Source of the DNA: Glandiceps talaboti
Taxonomy: Eukaryota > Hemichordata > Enteropneusta > Spengelidae
NCBI RefSeq assembly: GCF_964340395.1
Contig: NC_135565.1
Coordinates: 1,551,001-1,615,000, forward strand
DNA length: 64,000 nt
Reading direction: 5' to 3'
Both the position numbers and the translations under genes were made by a program. Below, one piece after another: positions 12,401 to 24,400 of this stretch. The notes under the pieces were generated by a model, which was given only the letters and a program-made list of their open reading frames with translations, was not told the origin of the DNA and did no database searches. Positions within the stretch are counted from its first letter, which is position 1. The number at the start of each line of letters is the position of its first letter.

Positions 12401-15400
12401 ATGAAGAGATTTAAAATGTCAAGTGATGTCCTTTAGAACTCACGTGTATGAAGAGATTTAAAATGTCAAGTGATGTCCTTTAGAACTCACATGTATGAAG
12501 AGATTTAAAATGTCAAGTGATGTCATTTAGAACTCACGTGTATGAAGAGATTTAAAATGTCAAGTGATGTCATTTAGAACTCACGTGTATGAAGAGATTT
12601 AAAATGTCAAGTGATGTTATTTAGAACTCACATGTATGAAGAGATTTAAAATGTCAAGTGATGTCCTTTAGAACTCACGTGTATGAAGAGATTTAAAATG
12701 TCAAGTGATGTCCTTTAGAACTCACGTGTATGAAGAGATTTAAAATGTCAAGTGATGTTATTTAGAACTCACGTGTATGAAGAGATTTAAAATGTCAAGT
12801 GATGTTATTTAGAACTCACATGTATGAAGAGATTTAAAATGTCAAGTGATGTTATTTAGAACTCACATGTATGAAGAGATTTAAAATGTCAAGTGATGTC
12901 CTTTAGAACTCACGTGTATGAAGAGATTTAAAATGTCAAGTGATGTTATTTAGAACTCACATGTATGAAGAGATTTAAAATGTCAAGTGATGTCATTTAG
13001 AACTCACGTGTATGAAGAGATTTAAAATGTCAAGTGATGTCCTTTAGAACTCACGTGTATGAAGAGATTTAAAATGTCAAGTGATGTCATTTATAACTCA
13101 CGTGTATGAAGAGATTTAAAATGTCAAGTGATGTCATTTAGAACTCACGTGTATGAAGAGATTTAAAATGTCAAGTGATGTCATTTAGAACTCACGTGTA
13201 TGAAGAGATTTAAAATGTCAAGTGATGTCATTTAGAACTCACGTGTATGAAGAGATTTAAAATGTCAAGTGATGTCATTTAGAACTCACGTGTATGAAGA
13301 GATTTAAAATGTCAAGTGATGTCCTTTAGAACTCACGTGTATGAAGAGATTTAAAATGTCAAGTGATGTCATTTAGAACTCACGTGTATGAAGAGATTTA
13401 AAATGTCAAGTGATGTCATTTAGAACTCACGTGTATGAAGAGATTTAAAATGTCAAGTGATGTCATTTAGAACTCACATGTATGAAGAGATTTAAAATGT
13501 CAAGTGATGTCATTTAGAACTCACGTGTATGAAGAGATTTAAAATGTCAAGTGATGTCCTTTAGAACTCACGTGTATGAAGAGATTTAAAATGTCAAGTG
13601 ATGTCATTTAGAACTCACGTGTATGAAGAGATTTAAAATGTCAAGTGATGTCATTTAGAACTCACATGTATGAAGAGATTTAAAATGTCAAGTGATGTCA
13701 TTTAGAACATACATGTATGAAGAGATTTAAAATGTCAAGTGATGTCATTTAGAACTCACATGTATGAAGAGATTTAAAATGTCAAGTGATGTCCTTTAGA
13801 ACTCACGTGTATGAAGAGATTTAAAATGTCAAGTGATGTCATTTAGAACTCACGTGTATGAAGAGATTTAAAATGTCAAGTGATGTCCTTTAGAACTCAC
13901 ATGTATGAAGAGATTTAAAATGTCAAGTGATGTCATTTAGAACTCACATGTATGAAGAGATTTAAAATGTCAAGTGATGTCCTTTAGAACTCACGTGTAT
14001 GAAGAGATTTAAAATGTCAAGTGATGTCATTTATAACTCACGTGTATGAAGAGATTTAAAATGTCAAGTGATGTCATTTAGAACTCACGTGTATGAAGAG
14101 ATTTAAAATGTCAAGTGATGTCATTTAGAACTCACGTGTATGAAGAGATTTAAAATGTCAAGTGATGTCATTTAGAACTCACGTGTATGAAGAGATTTAA
14201 AATGTCAAGTGATGTCATTTAGAACTCACGTGTATGAAGAGATTTAAAATGTCAAGTGATGTCATTTATAACTCACATGTATGATGAGATTTAAAATGTC
14301 AAGTGATGTCCTTTAGAACTCACATGTATGAAGAGATTTAAAATGTCAAGTGATGTCCTTTAGAACTCACGTGTATGAAGAGATTTAAAATGTCAAATGA
14401 TGTCCTTTAGAACTCACATGTATGAAGAGATTTAAAATGTCAAGTGATGTCATTTATAACTCACATGTACGAAGAGATTTAAAATGTCAAGTGATGTCCT
14501 TTAGAACTCACATGTACGAAGATTTAAAATGTCAAGTGATGTCATTTAGAACTCACATGTATGAAGAGATTTAAAATGTCAAGTGATGTCATTTAGAACT
14601 CACATGTATGAAGAGATTTAAAATGTCAAGTGATGTCATTTATAACTCACGTGTATGAAGAGATTTAAAATGTCAAGTGATGTCATTTAGAACTCACGTG
14701 TATTAAGAGATTTAAAATGTCAAGTGATGTCATTTAGAACTCACGTGTATGAAGAGATTTAAAATGTCAAGTGATGTCCTTTAGAACTCACGTGTATGAA
14801 GAGATTTAAAATGTCAAGTGATGTCATTTAGAACTCACATGTATGAAGAGATTTAAAATGTCAAGTGATGTCCTTTAGAACTCACATGTATGAAGAGATT
14901 TAAAATGTCAAGTGATGTCATTTAGAACTCACATGTATGAAGAGATTTAAAATGTCAAGTGATGTCATTTAGAACTCACATGTATGAAGAGATTTAAAAT
15001 GTCAAGTGATGTCATTTAGAACATACATGTATGAAGAGATTTAAAATGTCAAGTGATGTCATTTAGAACTCACGTGTATGAAGAGATTTAAAATGTCAAG
15101 TGATGTCATTTATAACTCACATGTATGATGAGATTTAAAATGTCAAGTGATGTCCTTTAGAACTCACATGTATGAAGAGATTTAAAATGTCAAGTGATGT
15201 CCTTTAGAACTCACATGTATGAAGAGATTTAAAATGTCAAGTGATGTCCTTTATAACTCACATGTATGAAGAGATTTAAAATGTCAAGTGATGTCATTTA
15301 TAACTCACGTGTATGAAGAGATTTAAAATGTCAAGTGATGTCATTTAGAACTCACGTGTATGAAGAGATTTAAAATTTCAAGTGATGTCCTTTAGAACTC

Positions 15401-18400
15401 ACGTGTATGAAGAGATTTAAAATTCATGTCAAGCTGAAAGCTTTCCTCAATTAATATAGGAAAAGACATTTGAATGGTGTCTCAACATTGATATTTCATC
15501 AGCTCTTAAGCAATTTACTTGACCTTGACAATGGTGGTCAAGGTCAATGTATAAAAAGAGAGCTCACCTTTAATAATAAGGGTGTACACACTTGACTTGA
15601 GTATTTGTATTCAACTTGAGTTATGGTAGAACAATTTGGCTATTTGACCTTGAAATGTTGGTCAGGGTCAAACGTTAAGGTTTCATTAGAAAGCCTACCA
15701 TTGATAATGTGTGGTGAAACACTTCAATGGTGTCTGTATGTATCAAACTTTTGAAGATATATGGCAAAATAAGCTGTTTGAATCCCAAATATGGCTGCCT
15801 TTTGGCCATAAAGGTAAAGGTCATGTAATTAAGTAATGTGCATGTCCCACACACTATGTCACTTTTATACAGAGTTTGGTTGAAATAGGCTGATAAATGT
15901 CACAGACATGAGAGTGCACACATGCATGGATGCAAGCATGGGTGGACAAATGGAACCCTATGCAATAGCCCCTGGTGGGTGTTGCCTGGTGGGGCTAATA
16001 AATCTGTATCTACTCACTTTGATTTTAGGTCTCCTTCCACAGAGGCTCCCCTTGATCTTTTAGTTGACCTTTGCTGTGTTGAACTTGTAGATACTCTATT
16101 TTCTTCTACTGGATTTCTACAAAGTCTGTTTTCTTCTAGTGGCCAAGTTTTTTCTTCAAGTCCAGATACTTGGCTGGAATCTGAGACCTGCAGAGCAAAA
16201 AAAACCCCAGGTCTTTGATGGTGATACCATACATACATTGACATGTTTACTGCATGTTTACTCTATGTTTACTCCATGTTTACTCTATGTTTACTCCGTG
16301 TTTACTTTATCTTTACTCCATGTTTACTCTATGTTTACTCTATGTTTACTCCATGTTTACTCTATGTTTACTCCATGTTTACTCTATGTTTACTCCATGT
16401 TTACTCTATGTTTACTCTATGTTTACTCTATGTTTACTCCATGTTTACTCTATGTTTACTACATGTTTACTTTATCTTTACTCCATGTTTACTCCATGTT
16501 TACTCCATGTTTACTCTATGTTTACTACATGTTTAATCTGTTTACCAGATGTTTACTCCTTGTTTATTCCGTGTTTACTCTACACTTAATACATGTTACT
16601 ATATGTTCACTATATGTTTATTGTATGTTTACTCTATTTTTACTACGTTTACTGTACATTAACTACACGTTTATTATGTTTACTTTGTTACTACATGTTT
16701 ACTATGTTTACTCAATGTTTACTACACGTTTACTACATGTTTACTCTACATTTACATGTTTACTACACATTTAATACATGTTTACTATGTTTACTCAATG
16801 TTTACTACACGTTTACGGTTTAGCTCCTTTGAGCGTAGTTTAAATAATACAGTGTGACAGACAGGCCAAAGTGACGTGTGACTTCACGAGACTTGTAGCA
16901 TACGAGATTTGATATTGGCGCCTGGGCTGTCACACATGCCTTGTGTGGAGAAAAGTTTCTCTGGTTTTTCCACGAGCAATAAGAGCTTACGTCTGCGTTG
17001 TGGATAACACTGGGTGTAAGAAACCAAGAAGAAACTTTTGCGACACGCCAGAAGTCACAGTGGAACTTTCTAAAGACAATATGCATGATATGGAAGGACC
17101 CGTCAAGAAGGAGTCCGATATGTCGGCACAAGCCACACGCGCACATGCTGGTGCACATGGACCCGCTACATCAGTTAGCTCACCAACGTCAACTGAACAA
17201 GACATACTTTCACTGACCCCAAACGTGGAGGTAATGTTGTGGGCCGAAGGGAGTGGACTAACCACAGCAACGATGGCTTTGTTGGGCGCTAATGGTTTTG
17301 TAACTTTAAATTCGATAAAAAGAATGAAACCCGAAGATTTGATTTTAATGAAAGTGAGCCCTCTAGTGCAGTTTAGACAACTAGAAGCAGCATTGGAGGA
17401 GTTGCACACAAACAAACACACGGCAACAAAGATGGCGGCGGCCATACCAAAAACAAACGCTCCGGATAACCCGTCACCGATCGTCAACAACACACCAGAG
17501 GCAGCATCACCACACACTGAATTGGATTCCGCACCAGTCTCGTTGGATGGGATGCTTGTGGTGGTCCTCAAAATCGTGCCCCTATTCCAGAACGAATGGA
17601 CTTAGATCCATTGGTGTATCTTAAACCAAAAACACTTGCAGGTCAGAAACATTTGGACATAGTAGATTATGTCCCCGGATCATTCACTGTTAAAATGGAC
17701 AAGACTTTGTTATCTGTGGGTGAGAAGGGGACATGAAGTTGGTGTTGGAATCTGGGCCAAACAAGCCAGATTTAAATGCTGTTACACCACAACAGTGGGC
17801 AGCTGCTAATGCTCGTATTTTATTTGAATTTATTTCAAATCATGCATATGATATGGTACAGGTTAAGCAATATCTTGCCTATACAGTTAAGATATCACAA
17901 CTAGCTGATAGATATGAATGGGTTTCGGTTTTGCTGTATGACCGTGAATTTCGAATGTTGCAGTCTGCATACAACTTACCCTGGGGTACTGAATCTCAAC
18001 ATCTGTCTACAGTGTACCTCAGAGAGAAAGTACCAGTCATAACTCAGACCAAAAATGGTAAAACCTCAGGTAGGGTTGTGCAGACTGCACCATTGGATAA
18101 GCGGACAGGAAAACCAGTTTGCTTAGGTTTTAATAGGGGTGATTGCAAGTTTGGTGTAAAATGCAATTATAGTCATGTCTGTCAAATATGTTTTCAAAAA
18201 CATGCTAAGCTCTCACATCCTGGTGAGAAAAATGACTCTGCAGCAAAAAATGCCAGTGCGTAGGGGATCTTCCTCTCCCGCCTCTTCACCCTAGCGCATT
18301 GAATTATGAGGCATGGGTCACTGAATTAGCACAGGATGACCCAGACAGAGACTTTATTTTAGATGGGGTTTTAAATGGGTTTCATATAGTGGACCATGAT

Positions 18401-21400
18401 GCTATGATAGTTAAGGTTGAACAGAATAATTACAAGTCAACCACTAACCATGGACTTAGAGATGCTGTTGAAGCTCAGATTCGTGTTGAATTGAGTGAGG
18501 GTCGTTATATGGTTACTAAAGACAAGCCAGACATTATAAGTGCACTTGGTGCTATACCTAAGGCAAACTCAACAGATGTTCGCATTATTCATGATTGTAG
18601 TCGCCCACATGGTGCGGGTCTTAATGATTATGCATCAGCACCTTCTTTCACTTACCAGTCTTTAAATGATGCTATTGATTTGATACAGCCAGGTGCATAC
18701 ATGGCAAAGGTTGACCTTAAGTCAGCCTACCGGTCTGTACGTATACATCCTTCCAATTACAGGGCCACAGGCCTCAAGTGGACATTTGATCAACATAATT
18801 CACCGACATATATGTTTGATACTAGGTTACCTTTTGGGGCCAAGAGGTCTCCTATGATTTTTCATCGCATTACTCAAGCAGTGCGTCGTATGCTCAATAG
18901 AATGGGGATTAATAGTGTTGTTGTTTATCTTGATGATTTTTTGATCATTGCCGATAGTTATGAGGACTGTCAAGCGGCCCTCAATGCCTTACTTCAGCTG
19001 TTGCGTAGACTTGGGTTTGCCATTGCTTGGCAAAAGGTGGTAGGCCCAACACAGCGTATTACTTTTTTAGGAGTCGTGATTGACTCTGTTGCGGAGACTT
19101 TATCCTTGCCGTCAGACAAATTGCGCGACTTGTCTGACCTGCTTGTGCCTTTCAGAAAGCGAAAGCGCGCATCACAACGCCAATTGCAATCCCTTGCTGG
19201 GAAATTAAACTGGGCATGTCAGGTTATTCAGGGAGGTAGAACTTTCCTCCGCCGTATACTTGACACAATGGCTAAGCTTAAGAAGCCAGGGCACAAAGTT
19301 AAATTGTCGACTGAATTTTTTGCAGATTTAGAGTGGTGGATCCAGTATTTGCCGATTTTTAATGGTACTAAACATTTTTTAAATAGGGTTCCTATTACTG
19401 ATGTTCATACAGACTCATCAGGTCGTGCAGCAGGAGCTTTCTTTCGCAATGATTGGTTTTACTACCCATGGTCTGACTGGCCGACTGTGGCTGACTTTCA
19501 TATAAACTATAAAGAAACACTCGTAATTTTGCTGGCAGCTGTGCGCTGGTCACCATGTTGGGCAAACCACAAGGTTATCCTTTACACTGACAATATGACT
19601 GCAGTCAGCATCATAAACAAAGGTACTACCAGAAATAGATTTGTGATGAAGGGTCTGCGGTCCCTGTTTTGGCTATCAGCCAGGTACAATTTTCAATTCA
19701 TGCTGTTTATATTCCAGGTAAACAAAATGACATTCCAGATGCTATCTCCAGGCTACATGAACCAGGACAGTTTCTTCGCCTTCATACCCTTTTACATCCA
19801 ACAGGGACTGTCCACCCATGTTGGACATATGATAACTTACCCTACCATATGTCTTACTCCTCACTACAAACTGTTTATTCACAGATCCACAGGTCACGCA
19901 GTTGGAAACAGAGCTTGACTTGGAAGTAGAAAGATATCGTTCAAAAGCATTCGCCACTAGCACAAAACGTACATACAGTACACACTGGAGATCATATATT
20001 GAATTCTGTTTGCGCATGGGATATCCGCCAGTTCCTGCTTCATCCCTCATGGTGTGCAGATATGCAGCGTACTTGGCACGTAGGCTTAAATTTACTTCAA
20101 TCCGGCAGTATTTAAACATTGTTCGCATTTTGCATCTTGAGCATGGGTTTGACAACCCCTTGCAGGATAACTGGTTCCTGACTATTCTCTTGCGTGGCAT
20201 TGCTAAAGATAAGGGAACCTTTGTTGACAGGAAACTCCCAATTACTCCTAAGCTTCTACTTGGTATTAGACAGCAATTACATTTTCAGGTTGCCTCTGAT
20301 GCCGTTTTCTGGGCAGCCTGTCTAGTGGGTTTCTTTGGTTTATTGCGTAAGTCAAATTTCTTGGCACCATCGGCCACAGGGTTTGATGGCACTAAACATC
20401 TTTCTCGTAATGCTTTCGAGGTTCACCCATGGGGACTTGCCATGTCCATTAGATGGTCAAAAACTATTCAAACTAAGGATCGGGTGCTAATGGTGCCTCT
20501 CCCCATGGTACCCAGCCATCCACTCTGCCCTGTATGGGCTGTTGCTAAGGCTTTCTCTTTTTCAATCAATGCCCCTGGGGAAGGACCAGCTTTTGTACTG
20601 CCCTGTGCCAATGGGGAATTTAAACCGCTTCTCCCGTCTACCTTTTGTAGTAAGCTGCGTAGACACCTAGGCCATTTAGGAGTGTCAAAGGAACGTTATT
20701 CAGCTCACAGCTTGCGCCGGGGCGGTGCATCTTGGGCTTTGCAGTGTGGTATTCCTGGAGAGGTAATTAAGATTATGGGGGATTGGCAGAGTGATGCCTA
20801 CATGAAATATTTAACCTTACCCCTACTGTTTAAAGTTAACTCAGCCTTACAGTGCACTTCCTCTTTACCTACATCCTACAACTAACTCTCACTAACTCAA
20901 GTATTGGATGTTTGGGGACTTACCTTGTAGTAAAGTTAGGTAAGGATTAAAGTTCCCTTTGTTACCAATACCTCTGTGTGTGTGTGATTTAAGGTTTAGC
21001 TCCTTTGAGCGTAGTTTAAATAATACAGTGTGACAGACAGGCCAAAGTGACGTGTGACTTCACGAGACTTGTAGCATACGAGATTTGATATTGGCGCCTG
21101 GGCTGTCACACATGCCTTGTGTGGAGAAAAGTTTTTTTTTCTCTTGTTACTGTAAGCATTTATAGTGTTCAATACTTTTGTAGAACATTGTCTCTTTGCA
21201 TTGTATCTTTAATGATGTAATCTTGTAACCCCTATGCAGGGGAAGCCTTTGTCCTTCAGGGGACTTACCTTGTAGTAAAGTTAGGTAAGGATTAAAGTTC
21301 CCTTTGTTACCAATACCTCTGTGTGTGTGTGATTTAATTTGTTTACTACATGTTTACTCTACATTTACTACGTTTACTACATGTTTACTCAATGTTTACT

Positions 21401-24400
21401 ACACGTTTACTACATGTTTACTGTTTACTCAATGTTTACTACACGTTTACTACATGTTTACTGTTTACTCAATGTTTACTACACGTTTACTACATGTTTA
21501 CTATGTTTACTCAATGTTTACTACACGATTACTACATTTACTACGTTTACTACATGTTTACTACATGTTTACTCTACATTTAATACATTTACTATGTTTA
21601 CTGTAAGATAAAATTAGATCTTAATAGATCTTAAGCATAATTCATGCCAAAATTTTTGCCTTTCAGCAGGTTATTTTGCTGAAACATGATTTCTCATGGT
21701 TGATGTGGCTTTTTTACTAATTTTACTGATTTATGCAAATTTATGCAAATATTCATGAGGGCTCCTAAGCTAAAATTAATAACTAGGTCCTTAGGAACAC
21801 CAAATTTGGTGCTTTTATCCGTCGTGTAACAAGATTGCTAAAAAATGGTGATATTGATAAGCCAACTGACTATTTAAAGTAAGTTATGACCAGAAAGACA
21901 AATAATGTACATCCTTGGCATTTACGCATACTCAGTTTGAATTACATTTTGGGAAAACAGGTTATTACTCACCTCTGAACGTGTATTAGTTGAGGGAGTG
22001 ATGATAAACTGGGCAGCCGTGGCTTTCTTTGGTATGACATCATCCTGTGCAGTTTTCCTTCTCTTTAATTGTCTAACATTGGTTACACTACTACTATCAT
22101 TGGATGGTGCTAATTCCATCATCTTCTCCGCTGTCTTTGGTTTTGTCATAGTGATTGACTTGGCTTTCTCCACTGTAAAAATTACGAAATATTTCTTTCA
22201 ATATAACCCATATGTATGTGACCTTTGTGTCAGGTTTGAATGCAATTCACCATTGTAGATATGGGTTAGCATGGACACATCAGAGTTCTCCCTGGACAAG
22301 GAGCAGTGGCACTGCACCCTTTTGTAATTTCTTAGTGCCCTCTTGCTAAAATAGAAATAAAATAATTCCAAAGAACTGTTTTCCAATAAAAGTGAGAAAA
22401 AAACCCTTAAAAAACAAACGTCACATAGATCAGTGTCAATGTAGCTGCTTCATACATAACTAAGTCAAAATAGCACCAATGGCATAGTAGCACAACTAGA
22501 TTTAGCTGTTGCTATGGGCGTGGGCTTTTTGTTAGGCATATTTGCATACATTTTCGGAATCTTTATTCACTTGCTTACCCTTCTCATTTTTCAAACTTTT
22601 TATTTTGAATTTGAATTTCCTTATATCGTTATGGTTGTAGCATATTTCAAGAGGAAAGGGTTATAATTTATGCAGCTTATTGCCAAAGTAGTATCATAGG
22701 TAAAATTTGAAATTAGGTGGTATTAGTTGAATCAAAGTTTGAGGAAGTCAAGTGGTGGTGGGTACGGGAGGGGAAAACCCCCTCCCATCCCGGAGATTTT
22801 TTAATTTCAAGGATTAAAAGAATGCTTTCTGGTGCTATTTTAACATGTAAAATTTTAAGTAGCACCCCCCCCCCCCCCTTTACTCCCCAGTTTTTGAGTG
22901 ACCCCTTCCCTAAATTCCTCTGACCCCCCACTTACACACACACCATGGCTGTTCACTGCCATAAATGCAAGAGAAATCTAATCAATATGGAACATTGTAT
23001 GTGTGCTTGCACACATACATGGGTGTGCAGGTGTTGCCAGGGCATACTATGCAAATGAGCTAAACAAGCGACATGATGACAATGGATATATCACATGACT
23101 TCGTTTGAAAATTCAATTTTAAAACCCCTAAAAAATAAAATTGGGTGGTTGACAGTAGTACCGATAGAATGACGTCATTGGCTTTGCTCTGAGGAGTCAA
23201 TTAGAGTGATTTTCACAACATCACTGTTACTTCCGGATTGTTTTTTTAACCAAAAGACAAGGAATCAAGTATTGCTAGTAAACGACAACATCGGTCCGAT
23301 TTCTAACAATCAATTTGAAACAGGATGTATAGTAGACAAATTAGTATGTAAAAATACCTGGTTTTGTTAGACTTCGTTATGCGATCGTCGAGATTTTTCC
23401 CTTATTGAATCGGGCACAAGTAGTGAACTGTCACATTTTAGTCAATAAACATTCCGTTAGCCAAATTGTTCAAGATTTAAATTTGTGCATGTCAGGCTAT
23501 TTTTTCATTGTTTTTTCAGAAATGTGTATCACAATGACAGTGTTGAATGAGAAATTTGACTACATTTATACATTGATCAGCAACTTTGCAGTGTGTTCAC
23601 GGCACAGTGCTGACAGTGGATTCCATGCATGTCGTCACACATTGCTTCATACAAGGATGACACCATTTCATTATCGAATGTTTTTCGATTATGAAATTAT
23701 CAAGATGGTCCGATTTTCCTACCCCATGTTTAACTTAGTTTTTTAATATTGTCGTGATTTACCGTAAAAATTCACCCAATTTTGTTCGTCAAACCAAAGT
23801 TTTAACTATAAATTTATGTATACCATGACCGAATGACTAAATAGTGACCTCCACTGATAATCGGAAAAGGGACAAGAAAACTTTTCAATAGAAATAAATA
23901 AATATTTACTACATGTAAAAGCGGATCTAAATATTTCAGTTATGATTTCTTGTATGTGAATGTGAAATATGAGGGTAAAATATACATAAACAATAAAGGA
24001 TGTTTGCATGCAATAGACACATACTGTCATCTGTACACATGTATATATAAGTTATAACCCATATAATAATATATTTAAATGAATGTAAATACTAGTATAA
24101 AGTTCTCAGTCTAGTCCAAATCATACCAAATTATTTTTAAAATATTTACTTGGGAAGTGTGATACCCAATAGAAAAATACAGACCTTACGACATGGTTAC
24201 TTGGGAAGTGTGATACCCAATAGAAAAATACAGACCTTACGACATGGTTACTTGGGAAGTGTGATACCCAATAGAAAAATACAGACCTTACGACATGGTT
24301 ACTTGGGAAGTGTGATACCCAATAGAATAATACAGACCTTACGACATGGTTACTTGGGAAGTGTGATACCCAATAGAAAAATACAGACCTTACGACATGG

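Larger units (their letters stand above)
16817..21337 (+). mobile_element. Ngaro-like tyrosine-recombinase retrotransposon (DIRS order), 4521 bp
   Basis: The internal part encodes Gag-like, RT-RNase H and tyrosine recombinase products in that order on the plus strand. The ends form split direct repeats: A1 (16817-16958), internal region, B1 (20914-20992), A2 (20993-21134), a 124-bp spacer, and B2 (21259-21337). This arrangement is known for Ngaro and PAT-type elements of the DIRS order. No methyltransferase domain is seen after RNase H, and no LTRs or target duplications, which favours Ngaro. The two A copies and the two B copies are identical by eye. The element sits inside the 11-bp minisatellite. 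Three apparent single-base frame breaks (two in gag, one in RNase H) mean this copy may be non-autonomous. Confidence 0.93.

Noticed and set aside
6445-15423. CRISPR-like array
   Set aside because: Units are contiguous near-identical 47-mers with no unique spacers, in a spliced animal gene.
16139-16823. 211-codon and nested frames rich in CLLHVYSMFT
   Set aside because: An 11-bp repeat is open in all three frames; sequence is low complexity and bordered by the retrotransposon.
16820-17571. Minus-strand frames (112 and 194 codons) over the gag region
   Set aside because: They are shadows of the plus-strand Gag frames.
23405-23746. 113-codon plus-strand frame in intron 12-13
   Set aside because: No recognised domain, no ATG at its start and no splice or promoter context.
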